Positions 7,962 through 15,734 of a stretch of DNA of 64,000 nucleotides are shown here, piece after piece. Where the stretch lies: contig DASXAA010000079.1 of NCBI GenBank assembly GCA_036407035.1, forward strand, positions 34,134 through 98,133, read 5' to 3'. The notes below the pieces were generated by a model. It saw only the letters and a list, made by a program, of their open reading frames with translations. It was not told the DNA's origin and did not search any database. Position 1 is the stretch's first letter. Each line of letters opens with the position of its first letter. The translations under genes were made by a program, and so were the position numbers. The DNA comes from JACVRW01 sp036407035 (GTDB lineage Bacteria; Actinomycetota; Thermoleophilia; Solirubrobacterales; Thermoleophilaceae).

Positions 7962-8500
7962 CAGTCGAACCACTTGGCGGCAATCAGGTCCATCGTCCCC
8001 TTCGTCCGCCTGGTCCCGACCCCGAGCAGCTTCTCGATGGTCTTCCAATCCAGCTCCGACTCGAGCTGCCCGCCGCTCGGCAGCCAGTAGAGCTCCCGGT
8101 CGCCGAACGCGAGCGGGTCGTCGTCGGTGGCTAGCGCGAGCACCTCCTCTTGTGCCTTCGCGGTGGGCCGCTTTCCCAGCAGGTGCACCTGGAGCTTGCC
8201 CTTGGAGGCGGCCACGAGCTTGTCGGAGAACGGCCGGTGGGCGGCGATCGCCCGCATCTCCTTCTCCGACCGCAGGAACGGGGCGGACGGGTAGCCGAGT
8301 GTCTCCTCTACCGCCGCCTCGATACGCGCGGTCAGCTTCGCGACCGCCTCGCGTCCCGCCGTGAAGACCACATTGCCGCTCGCGCGGAAGGTGTCGACGT
8401 CCTCCAGCCCGGCCGACTCGAAGGCGGAGCACAGCTGCTGCTTGCTCGCCCGCCGGTTGCTCACGTTGATCCCGCGGAGGAAGGCGGCGTACCTCGGCAT
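7961..8500 (-). CDS. DUF1697 family protein
   Basis: A 179-residue protein with the DUF1697 hallmark start (YAAFLRGINVSNRR, then FESAGLEDVDTFRASGNVVF). The family is widespread in bacteria, soluble, and has no firm function. The N-terminal half carries the conserved LRGINV and ASGNVVF motifs. It is the first gene of a two-gene unit with the methyltransferase. Nothing unusual is seen in length or composition. Confidence 0.88.
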   Translation of the reverse strand: MPRYAAFLRGINVSNRRASKQQLCSAFESAGLEDVDTFRASGNVVFTAGREAVAKLTARIEAAVEETLGYPSAPFLRSEKEMRAIAAHRPFSDKLVAASKGKLQVHLLGKRPTAKAQEEVLALATDDDPLAFGDRELYWLPSGGQLESELDWKTIEKLLGVGTRRTKGTMDLIAAKWFD

Positions 8501-8588
8501 GGTCGCGCCACCCTATCCGGCCTGCCGAGCGAAGTAGGGAAGGTCTACCCATACCGCCGCGGGGCGCGGGCGGCCACGATGGGCCCCG

Positions 8589-9995
8589 GTGCACAGGTCA
8601 CTCATCCGCTGGGCCGTCGCCGTCGGCGGCGCCCTCCCGACTCTCGCCCTCGCCTCGCCGGCGGGCGCGTCGGTGACGTTCGGCAGCGATCTCAGCCTGC
8701 CGCCGATACCGCCGCCCGCCCGCGAGTGCAATCCGGGCACCGGGCAGAGCTGCACCAACGTCGCCACGAGCTTCCACGCGGGAAACGCGCTCCCGATCAG
8801 GGCGCCGATGAGCGGCGTGATCACCGAGGTGCGCTACCGGACGAACACGCCCGACACGGCGACCCTGCGGCTCGCCCACCTCGAGACGAACGGCGACGCG
8901 ACCGGTGCCGGCACCGGCCCGACGGCCACGCTCAGCGGCTCCGGCGCGGTCGAGAGCGTGCCGGCTCGCCTGCCCGTCCAGCAGGGCGACTACCTCGCGG
9001 GCGACGGGGTCTCTACGACGCAGTACAACTGCGACGACCTCGGCGGCAGCTTCACGATCTATCTCCCGCCGCTCGCGGACGGCGCCGCACTGCGGCCGTT
9101 CTCGTTCGTCCAGCAGCAGTGCGAGGTGCTCGTCCAAGCGGTGATCGAGGCGGACAACGACGCCGACGCGCTGGGCGACGAGACCCAGGACGCGGACGAC
9201 GACAACGACGCGGTCGCCGACGCCTCGGACAACTGCCCACTCGTGGCAAACGTGGCCCAGGCCGACGCGGACGGCGACGGCGCCGGCGACGCCTGCGATC
9301 TCACCCCCGACCCGCCCGCCGACCCGCCGCCGGGTGCGCCCGGCGGGCCGAGCGGCCTGCCAAGGACGCTCGCGGACCTGCCGCCGCCCGCGGTCGGCCG
9401 GCTCGCGAACGTCGCGCCGGTCAAGGGCGAGGTGCTGATCGCCCTGCCCGCCGGGGCGTCCGCGGCGCGCGCCCACGCCGGCCAGAAGGGGCTGACGTTC
9501 GTCCCGCTCACGGAGGCACGCCAGATCCCTGTCGGCTCGTTCCTCGACACGAGCCGCGGGACCGTCCAGCTCGTGAGCGCGACGGGCGCGGCGGACAAGA
9601 CCCAGTCCGGCCAGTTCACCGCGGGCATCTTCCAGGTGCTGCAATCGCGCAGGAAGCGCGACAAGGGGCTGACCGAGCTGCGCCTGAAGGGCGGCAGCTT
9701 CGGCAGGTGCGCCGCCGCCAGGGGCAAGCGCGCCTCGGCCGCCGGCCTTTCGAAGCGCACGATCCGCACACTGAGGTCGAAGGCGAAGGGCCGCTTCCGC
9801 ACGCGCGGCCGCCACTCCGCGGCGACCGTGCGCGGCACGGTCTGGATCACCGCCGACCGCTGCGACGGAACGCTGACGACCGTCAGGCGCGGCACCGTCG
9901 CGGTGCGCGACTTCCGGCGCAAGAGGACCGTGCTCGTCCGCGCCGGGAAGAGCTACCTCGCGAGGGCGAAGGCAGGCAGCCGCCGGCGCCGCTAG
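8589..9995 (+). CDS. Secreted protein with thrombospondin type-3 repeats
   Basis: A 468-residue exported protein. GTG 8589 begins a clear signal peptide (about residues 1-27, ending ASPAGA). Residues about 60-190 form a beta-rich globular region of unknown type. Calcium-binding type-3 thrombospondin-like repeats (DADDDNDAVADASDNCP, DADGDGAGDACDLTPD) occupy about 190-240. A proline/glycine linker follows, and the C-terminal 200 residues are basic, ending RRRR. Such proteins are common in Solirubrobacterales and are thought to sit on or outside the cell. The function is unknown. Confidence 0.78.
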   Translation: MHRSLIRWAVAVGGALPTLALASPAGASVTFGSDLSLPPIPPPARECNPGTGQSCTNVATSFHAGNALPIRAPMSGVITEVRYRTNTPDTATLRLAHLETNGDATGAGTGPTATLSGSGAVESVPARLPVQQGDYLAGDGVSTTQYNCDDLGGSFTIYLPPLADGAALRPFSFVQQQCEVLVQAVIEADNDADALGDETQDADDDNDAVADASDNCPLVANVAQADADGDGAGDACDLTPDPPADPPPGAPGGPSGLPRTLADLPPPAVGRLANVAPVKGEVLIALPAGASAARAHAGQKGLTFVPLTEARQIPVGSFLDTSRGTVQLVSATGAADKTQSGQFTAGIFQVLQSRRKRDKGLTELRLKGGSFGRCAAARGKRASAAGLSKRTIRTLRSKAKGRFRTRGRHSAATVRGTVWITADRCDGTLTTVRRGTVAVRDFRRKRTVLVRAGKSYLARAKAGSRRRR

Positions 9996-10813
9996 GCGGC
10001 CTCGTCCAGCGCCGGGCCGACCGCCGGACGCGGCTTGCCCGCCCCGGGCGCCCCGAACCACTCGATCGCCTCCGCGATCGCGCGGTACGCCGGCGCGCTG
10101 ACCGCCATGCCCAGGTGCGAGGCAGCGATCTCCACCTGCTCGTCCGCGTGCGAGTCGAGGCAGGCGCGCCAGTCGACGATGCCGTCGCTGCGGGAGTACA
10201 CCGACACGAAGCGCACGCCGTCCGGCAGCGGACCGGAGACCTGCGCCCAGAAGTCCGCGCAGCACTCGCCGTCGAGGCACGTGCGCTTGAAGACCCCCGG
10301 CGCTCCGAGGCGACCGAGCGTGGCCACGCCTTCCACGTGCAGCCACACGACCGGGTGGACCGCCAGCGGGTCGGCCTGCGGCGACCCGAGCGTGACGATC
10401 CCGTCGACCAGGTCCGGCCGGCGGCACGCGAGCGCCTTGGCGAGCCCGCCGCCGCGGCTCTGCCCCACGATCGCCGCCTTGCGGCCGTTCCCGACGAGCC
10501 GTTCGAGCCTCGCCTCGAGCCGGTCGAGCGCCACGCCGGAGCAGTCGACGTTCGCGAGCATCCCGGCGGTGCCGGGCCGGTGGCCGGTGCGCCGCAGCCA
10601 GTTGGCCATCACGGCCAGCGAGCCGTCGCCGGCCATGAAGCCGGGGATCAGGAGCACGGGGCGCCCGTAGCCGTCGGCGACGCCGGCGCCGCGGAACACC
10701 GGATCGCGCATCAGCGCCGCCGCCTCGAGCCCGACGCGCGCCTCGCGCCAGAGCGGCGGGCGCCGCCGGAAGGACGGTCGGTTGCTACGCGAGATGGGAA
10801 TCGGCGCCCTCAT
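9992..10813 (-). CDS. Alpha/beta hydrolase (lipase/esterase-like)
   Basis: A 273-residue alpha/beta hydrolase. The nucleophile elbow is GQSRGGG; an aspartate in YSRSDGIVDW and a histidine in AASHLGM complete a likely Ser-Asp-His triad. PVLLIPGFMAGDGS near residue 50 is the usual oxyanion-side strand. No signal peptide is seen, so it is probably cytosolic. ATG 10813 has GAGG about 7 bases upstream, which fixes the start over longer in-frame choices. It converges on the TSP3 gene with a 4-base overlap. Confidence 0.82.
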   Translation of the reverse strand: MRAPIPISRSNRPSFRRRPPLWREARVGLEAAALMRDPVFRGAGVADGYGRPVLLIPGFMAGDGSLAVMANWLRRTGHRPGTAGMLANVDCSGVALDRLEARLERLVGNGRKAAIVGQSRGGGLAKALACRRPDLVDGIVTLGSPQADPLAVHPVVWLHVEGVATLGRLGAPGVFKRTCLDGECCADFWAQVSGPLPDGVRFVSVYSRSDGIVDWRACLDSHADEQVEIAASHLGMAVSAPAYRAIAEAIEWFGAPGAGKPRPAVGPALDEAA

Positions 10814-10962
10814 TCGCGGCCTCGTCACCCTAGATAACGGTTCGGCCGAAACTTTCTGTACGGCCCACTCGTGCCTTCGGTACCCATTTCGGGGGAGGGC
10901 GACGCCACCGAAGCGGCCACGGTCAGTCGCCCGACACCGGCCGCCCACTAGATTCCCCGCTC
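10814..10962. other. Divergent intergenic region with a 10-bp palindrome
   Basis: This 149-base gap separates two divergent starts. It contains the perfect palindrome TTCGGCCGAA (10841-10850) and, on the minus strand, a weak -10-like TTATCT at about 10832-10837 for the hydrolase. I see no gene in it. An operator role is only a guess. Confidence 0.35.
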
Positions 10963-11901
10963 GTGAAGGCCGTGACGATCGACGACGGGCGGCTCGAGGT
11001 GCGCGAGCACGAGGACCCGCGCGCGGGCGCGGGCGAGGTGCTGGTCCGCGTGCGCGCGGCCGGCCTGAACGGCGCCGACATGCTCCAGCGCAAGGGCGGC
11101 TACCCGGCGCCGCCCGGCGCGCCCCAGGACATCCCGGGGCTCGAGCTGGCGGGCGAGGTGGTCGCGCTCGGCGACGGCGCGAGCCGCTTCTCGGAGGGCG
11201 ACCGCGTCATGGCGGTGGTCGCCGGCGGCGGCCAGGCGGAGCTCGCGGCGGTCCACGAGCGGGCGGCGATGCCGGTTCCGGACGCGCTCGACTGGCCGCA
11301 GGCCGGCGGCGTGCCGGAGGTCTTCACGACCGCCCACGACGCCGTCTTCACGCAGGCCGGTTTGCGCCCGGGCGAGCGGCTGCTCGTGCACGGCGCCGCC
11401 GGCGGGGTGGGCACCGCGGCCGTGCAGCTCGGCCGGGCGAGCGGCGCCCGCGTGACCGCGACCGTGCGGCGCGAGGAGCTACGCACCGAGGTGGAGAGAC
11501 TGGGCGCGACGGCGATCGCCCCGGAAGGCTTCGCGGAGCACGGACCCTTCGACGTGATCCTCGAGCTGGTCGGCGCGCCGAACTTCGCCGACAACCTGGG
11601 CGCGCTCGCGACCGGCGGCCGCATCACGGTGATCGGGGTCGGCGGCGGCGCGAAGGCGGAGCTGAACCTGCTGGCGCTGATGGGCAAGCGGGCGCGGATC
11701 CACGGCTCGACGCTGCGGCCACGTCCGCTCGAGGAGAAGGCGATCGCGGCCCGCCGCGTGGAGCGCGAGGTGCTGCCGCTCTTCGAGAGCGGCGCGCTGA
11801 CCGTGCCGGTCGCTGCGACGTACCCGCTGGCCGAGGTCGAGGACGCGTACGAGCGCTTCGCGGCCGGCGGGAAGCTGGGCAAGATCGTGCTGCTGCCCTG
11901 A
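10963..11901 (+). CDS. Quinone oxidoreductase-like medium-chain dehydrogenase
   Basis: A 312-residue zinc-free medium-chain reductase of the NADPH:quinone oxidoreductase (QOR) type. ARAAGLNGADMLQRKGGYPAPPG near residues 27-50 is the QOR substrate-side signature, and the cofactor loop HGAAGGVGTAAVQL lies near 143-156. The zinc ligands of alcohol dehydrogenases are absent. GTG 10963 gives the normal start. It probably reduces quinones or enones with NADPH in the cytosol. Confidence 0.87.
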   Translation: MKAVTIDDGRLEVREHEDPRAGAGEVLVRVRAAGLNGADMLQRKGGYPAPPGAPQDIPGLELAGEVVALGDGASRFSEGDRVMAVVAGGGQAELAAVHERAAMPVPDALDWPQAGGVPEVFTTAHDAVFTQAGLRPGERLLVHGAAGGVGTAAVQLGRASGARVTATVRREELRTEVERLGATAIAPEGFAEHGPFDVILELVGAPNFADNLGALATGGRITVIGVGGGAKAELNLLALMGKRARIHGSTLRPRPLEEKAIAARRVEREVLPLFESGALTVPVAATYPLAEVEDAYERFAAGGKLGKIVLLP

Positions 11902-11953
11902 CCGGGCTGTTTCCACGGCAAGCGAGGTCCGCACCGCGGACCGACAACGGCGA

Positions 11954-12063
11954 CAACCAAGGGTGTCCGGGAGGGGGTGGGCCGGATTTCGACGCACTAT
12001 GCAACGGAATCCGGCCCACCCCCCTCAGGGCCGACAGCCAGGCCGGACCCGACCCCTTGGTTG
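11954..12063. repeat. Compound intergenic palindrome (nested inverted repeats)
   Basis: The inner stem pairs 11971-11988 (GAGGGGGTGGGCCGGATT) with 12008-12026, one extra C in the second arm, around a 19-base loop. The outer stem pairs CAACCAAGGG (11954-11963) exactly with CCCTTGGTTG (12054-12063), and TGTCCGG with CCGGAC lies between. It sits between convergent genes. The outer arm continues into TTGCCGGCTGCAAGC, like the TGGTTGCCGCCG motif at 4.1 and 18.0 kb. No gene is present in 11902-12107. Confidence 0.8.
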
Positions 12064-12107
12064 CCGGCTGCAAGCGCGTAGTCTCGAATCGGGCGTCTGG
12101 CTGGCTA

Positions 12108-12788
12108 CTAGCCCCCGCAGGCCTTCGGCGTCACGACGAGCTGATGGGAGGTCGGCCCCGGCTGGCCCGCCACCTTGCAGTAGGCGTATCGGCCGGTCTC
12201 GAAGTGCACGAGGGCGCGGTACGGGTAGCCGAGGGCGCCGCCGAGGCTCGCCTCGCTGCGCTCGAAGTCCGCCGTCACGGCGAGGCAGAAGTAGTTGCCG
12301 CGCCGTCGTGTGAGGTCCGCCTCGGCGCCCTTGCCGGAGACGGTGCGCGGGAACGGCTCACAGTCGGTGCGCTTCACGGGCCCCTCCAGCGACCCCGCAC
12401 GGATGCGCCGCCGGGCGTCCGCCAGGATCGCGCCCGACAGCTCGTCCATCATCGCCGCCCGCGCCCGCAGCCGCTCCGCGGCGCCCGCCCCGGCCGGCGC
12501 CACCGACTCGGACCTCCCGAAGCGCGGCCGCTGCTCCCGCCTGAGCCTGCGGACCTTGGCCGCCAGCTGCTCGGAGCGGGCCGCCCGGTCCGCCTCGGCG
12601 CGCTCCTTCTTCGTCTCGCGGATGCCCGGCGCCAGTGCGATCCCCGCGGCCACGATCGCGAGCACGGCGATCGCCGCGGCGATTCGCCCGCCGCGTCCCA
12701 TCCTGCGCCAGAGCCAGCCCGGCAGCTCGGCGAACCCCGGAAGCGGCTCGTAGCGCTCCGGATCGGTGGGAGCGCCCACGTCCCTCAA
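12108..12788 (-). CDS. Hypothetical single-pass membrane protein
   Basis: A 226-residue protein of unknown function. One transmembrane helix at about residues 35-55 (RIAAAIAVLAIVAAGIAL) follows a short cytosolic tail. A charged helical stretch (ETKKERAEADRAAR onward) follows to about residue 120. The outer domain carries cysteines (TDCEPFP, NYFCLAV, YAYCKV, KACGG) that could form disulfides. The start is TTG 12788, or GTG 12779. It follows the uronate dehydrogenase gene on the same strand after a short gap and may be co-transcribed. Confidence 0.6.
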   Translation of the reverse strand: MRDVGAPTDPERYEPLPGFAELPGWLWRRMGRGGRIAAAIAVLAIVAAGIALAPGIRETKKERAEADRAARSEQLAAKVRRLRREQRPRFGRSESVAPAGAGAAERLRARAAMMDELSGAILADARRRIRAGSLEGPVKRTDCEPFPRTVSGKGAEADLTRRRGNYFCLAVTADFERSEASLGGALGYPYRALVHFETGRYAYCKVAGQPGPTSHQLVVTPKACGG

Positions 12789-12797
12789 GCTAGCGGC

Positions 12798-13583
12798 TCA
12801 GAGCGCCCAGCCGCCGTAGTCGGCCCGGGCGAAGCGCCCGCCCTGCACGTCGCTGCCGGCGTCCTCGTCGGGCAGGCCCGCGGCGTAGAGCTCGGCGTCG
12901 TCGCGCGGCTCGTAGCCGAGCCGAGCCGCCGCCTCGAGGTCCCACCAGCGGCGCGTGTTCGCCGACACGCCGTACACGGTCTCGAAGCCCACGTCGGGCG
13001 CCTCGAGGCACGCCGTGAACAGCCGCACCGCGTCGGCGGGACTGAGCCACGTCGTCAGGTGGCGCACCTCGCTCGGCCGCTCCTCGAACGAGCCGATGCG
13101 CACGCAGACCACCTCGAGCCCGAACTTGTCCGCGTACAGCCGCCCGAGCGCCTCGCCGAACGCCTTGGTGGCGCCGTAGAGGCCGTCGGGGCGGACGGGT
13201 TCGTTCCCGTCGAGCACGCGGCTCGCCGGATAGAAGCCGGTGATCCGGTTCGAGCTCGCGTAGACCACGCGCCGCACGCCGGCGCGGCGGGCGGCGTCGA
13301 ACACGTTGAAGGTGCCGCGGAGGTTCGGCCCCTCGAGGACCTCGAACGGCGCCTCGTCCGGCACTCCGCCGAGGTGCACGACCGCCTGCATGCCGGCGAC
13401 CGCGCGGCCGACCGCCTCGGCGTCGCAGAGGTCCGCCTGCACGAAGGTCTCGCCACGCGCGAGGTCCTCGATCGGCCGCAGGTCCGTGAGCCTCAGATCG
13501 CGCACCGCGTCGCGCAGCCCGTCTCGCAGGCAGTGCCCGATCCGGCCCGCGGCGCCGGTCAGGAGCACGTGCTCGTAGCGCAT
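12798..13583 (-). CDS. udh: Uronate dehydrogenase-like NAD-dependent epimerase/dehydratase family protein
   Basis: A 261-residue extended short-chain dehydrogenase. The NAD loop GAAGRIG is at residues 10-16; SSNRITGFY and the catalytic Y-x3-K (YGATK) are as in hexuronate dehydrogenases, and the C-terminal region with ANTRRWWD and LGYEPRDDAE strongly resembles Agrobacterium Udh. That enzyme oxidises glucuronate or galacturonate to the aldarolactone with NAD. Length fits the family (about 265). It lies 12 bases after a TetR gene on the same strand, so it is probably in that regulator's operon. Other sugar-nucleotide dehydrogenases remain possible. Confidence 0.75.
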   Translation of the reverse strand: MRYEHVLLTGAAGRIGHCLRDGLRDAVRDLRLTDLRPIEDLARGETFVQADLCDAEAVGRAVAGMQAVVHLGGVPDEAPFEVLEGPNLRGTFNVFDAARRAGVRRVVYASSNRITGFYPASRVLDGNEPVRPDGLYGATKAFGEALGRLYADKFGLEVVCVRIGSFEERPSEVRHLTTWLSPADAVRLFTACLEAPDVGFETVYGVSANTRRWWDLEAAARLGYEPRDDAELYAAGLPDEDAGSDVQGGRFARADYGGWAL

Positions 13584-13595
13584 TCCGGGAGGACC

Positions 13596-14177
13596 CTACG
13601 CCCGCAGGCCCTCGAGCAGCGCGAGCACGGGGCCCTCGACCTCGCGCCGGACCGCGCCGGGGTCCTCGGCGCCGGAGATCATCATCGCCGCCTCGGTCAG
13701 CGCGCCGAGCAGCAAGTGGGCGAGCGGCCGCACCTCCGCCCGCCTGAGCACGCCGGACTCCATCCCGTGCTCGAGCGCGCCGGCGACCAGCCCGAGCCCG
13801 TACTTCGCGTCGATCTCGCGCCACTCGCGCCAGCCGAGCACGGCCGGCGCGTCGAGCAGGGCGATCCTCATCAGGGCGGGATCCGTGCAGGCGTCGAGGT
13901 ACGCCCGCGTGCCGGTCACGATCAGCTCCCAGGGGTCCGCGATGCCCTCGGTCCGGCTCGCGATCGACTGCGTCATCTCGCGCTCGGTCTCGTCGAACAC
14001 GGCCCTGAAGAGGTCCTGCTTGTCCTCGAAGTGGTGGTAGAGCGCGCCCCTCGTCAGCCGCGCGCGGCGGACGATCTCCTCGGTGCCGACACCCGCGTAG
14101 CCGCGCTCGGCGAACAGCTCCCGCGCCGCGCGCAGGAGCGCGGCACGCGTGGCCGCCGCCTTGTCCTCCCTCGACAT
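13596..14177 (-). CDS. TetR family transcriptional regulator
   Basis: A 193-residue TetR regulator. The DNA-binding region (LLRAARELFAERGYAGVGTEE, then RRARLTRGALYHHFEDKQDLF) spans about 13-60. Its promoter region holds two perfect CATACAG-CTGTATG palindromes, one covering its own ATG. It heads the udh operon and faces a hydrolase gene on the other strand, so it likely represses both directions. Confidence 0.9.
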   Translation of the reverse strand: MSREDKAAATRAALLRAARELFAERGYAGVGTEEIVRRARLTRGALYHHFEDKQDLFRAVFDETEREMTQSIASRTEGIADPWELIVTGTRAYLDACTDPALMRIALLDAPAVLGWREWREIDAKYGLGLVAGALEHGMESGVLRRAEVRPLAHLLLGALTEAAMMISGAEDPGAVRREVEGPVLALLEGLRA

Positions 14178-14213
14178 ACAGCCTGTATGCTAACCGTTCA
14201 TACAGGCTGTATG
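14175..14213. promoter_or_regulatory. Twin TetR operators
   Basis: Two perfect 15-base palindromes, CATACAGCCTGTATG (14175-14189) and CATACAGGCTGTATG (14199-14213), differ only in the central base and have centres 24 bases apart. The left one includes the TetR start codon. On the plus strand a -35-like TTGTCC (14161-14166) and a -10-like TATGCT (14185-14190), 18 bases apart, would place the hydrolase promoter under the operators. Confidence 0.85.
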
Positions 14214-14229
14214 TGAAACGGAGGCCCAG

Positions 14230-15114
14230 ATGGAGAGAGCAAGCTGGCGGTCGGATGCCCTCGGTCCCGCGAGGACGCTCGATCTGAAGCAGGGCAGCCT
14301 CCGCGCGCACGTGACCGGCGAGGGCCCGCCGGTGGTGTTCGTGCACGGGGTGCTCGTGAACGCGAACCTCTGGCGCAAGGTGGTGCCCCGCCTCGACGGG
14401 CTCACGCGCGTGACGCTCGACCTGCCGCTCGGCTCGCACATCGATCCGATGCCGGCGGCCGACCTCGGCCCGGCCGGGCTGGCCGACCTGATCGCGGACG
14501 CGATCGAGACGCTCGGCCTCGAGGACGTGACGCTCGTCGGCAACGACACCGGCGGCGGCCTCTCGCAGATCCTCGTCACGCGCCGCCCCGAGCGCATCGG
14601 CCGGCTCGTGCTCACCTCGTGCGACGCGTTCGACAACTTCCCGCCCCGCTTCTTCAAGATCGTGCTCGCGCCGGCGCAGATCCCGGGGGTCATCCCGGTC
14701 GCGTTCGGCGGACTCCGCTGGCGCCCGCTGCGGCGCCTGCCGATCGCGTACGGCTGGCTCGTCAACGAGCAGATCGACCGCGACGCCGAGGACAGCTACG
14801 TGCTGCCGGTCCTGACCCGTCGCGACATCCGCGCGGACGTCAAGCGGGTGCTGAAGGGGCTCGACCCGAGGTACACGCTCGAGGCGGCGGAGCGGCTGCG
14901 GCAGTTCGACAAGCCGGCGCTGATCGCCTGGTCGCGCGAGGACCGCTTCTTCCCGCCCGCGCACGGCGAGCGCCTGGCGCGGACGATCCCGGGCGCGCGG
15001 CTCGAGTGGATCGAGGGTGCCCGCACCTTCTCCCCGGAGGACTTTCCGGAGCGGGTGGCCGAGCTGATTGCGGGTTTCGCTCGCACGCGCGACACTGTGG
15101 CGGAGCGCGTCTGA
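14230..15114 (+). CDS. Alpha/beta fold hydrolase
   Basis: A 294-residue alpha/beta hydrolase. The nucleophile-elbow position reads GNDTGGG, so the nucleophile would be aspartate, as in haloalkane dehalogenase and epoxide hydrolase relatives, rather than serine. An oxyanion loop VHGVLVNANLWR lies near residue 40, and WSREDRFFPPAHGERL near 235-250 holds the later acidic residue. The histidine usually found about residue 265 is not obvious (ARTFSPEDFPE), where relatives have a histidine, so activity is uncertain. ATG 14230 follows CGGAGG. The twin TetR operators lie immediately upstream. Confidence 0.78.
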   Translation: MERASWRSDALGPARTLDLKQGSLRAHVTGEGPPVVFVHGVLVNANLWRKVVPRLDGLTRVTLDLPLGSHIDPMPAADLGPAGLADLIADAIETLGLEDVTLVGNDTGGGLSQILVTRRPERIGRLVLTSCDAFDNFPPRFFKIVLAPAQIPGVIPVAFGGLRWRPLRRLPIAYGWLVNEQIDRDAEDSYVLPVLTRRDIRADVKRVLKGLDPRYTLEAAERLRQFDKPALIAWSREDRFFPPAHGERLARTIPGARLEWIEGARTFSPEDFPERVAELIAGFARTRDTVAERV

Positions 15115-15734
15115 CCGGCATCAACGTCGTCATCGTCGAGGACCACCTGGCGCTGCGGCGGGGCATGGAGCTGCTGCTCCGCCGCCACGGCCACCACGTG
15201 GTGGGCACCGCCGACGACGCCGAGCAGGGCGAGGAGGTGATCCTCCGCAGACGGCCCGACGTCGCGCTGGTGGACCTGGCGCTGCCGGGCGACAGCGGCG
15301 CCGACCTGACGCGCCGCCTGCTCGAGCGGGAGCCCGAGCTGCGCATCCTGCTCTACACCGGCGCGGCCGACGAGGACCAGTTGCTCGACGCGCTCGGCGC
15401 CGGCGCCGCGGGCTTCGCGCTCAAGAGCGGCGACGCCGGCGAGCTCGAGGACGCCATCCGCATCGTGGCCGACGGCGGCGAGTACCTCGACCCGCGGCTG
15501 CACTCCCTGCTGAGCCGGGAGGACGCGCCGCCCGCGGGCGTGCTGTCGCCCCGCGAGCGCGAGATCCTCGACCTGCTCAGCAAGGGGCTGAGCGGCGAGG
15601 AGGCGGCGAAGAAGCTGTTCCTCTCCCCGGAGACGGTTCGCACGCACGTGCGCAACGCGATGGGGAAGCTCGGCGCGTCCACGCGCGTGCACGCGGTCGC
15701 GCTCGCCCTCCAGCGGGGCGAGATCGACGCCTAG
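15111..15734 (+). CDS. LuxR-type response regulator, probable CTG start
   Basis: A 207-residue NarL/FixJ-type regulator. The receiver domain has D11, phospho-acceptor D55 (VALVDLALPG) and K105; the LuxR helix-turn-helix (LSPREREILDLLSKGLSGEE, then PETVRTHVRNAMGKL) fills about 145-200. No in-frame ATG, GTG or TTG precedes the essential first strand INVVIVEDH. CTG 15111 overlaps the hydrolase stop as CTGA, and GGAG (15102-15105) stands 5 bases before it, so CTG is the likely start. No histidine kinase is nearby. The signal is unknown. Confidence 0.8.
   Translation: MTGINVVIVEDHLALRRGMELLLRRHGHHVVGTADDAEQGEEVILRRRPDVALVDLALPGDSGADLTRRLLEREPELRILLYTGAADEDQLLDALGAGAAGFALKSGDAGELEDAIRIVADGGEYLDPRLHSLLSREDAPPAGVLSPREREILDLLSKGLSGEEAAKKLFLSPETVRTHVRNAMGKLGASTRVHAVALALQRGEIDA

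Noticed and set aside
8150..10837. Long frames such as 8150-10837, 10782-14216 and 14796-18062 crossing several genes
   Set aside because: They run through genes with recognised motifs on either strand and give Arg/Pro/Ala-rich nonsense. They are shadows caused by GC content.
10890..10920. Possible riboswitch near ACCCATTTCGGGGGAGGG before the quinone reductase
   Set aside because: I could not match it to any riboswitch core, and no terminator or sequestering stem precedes the gene.
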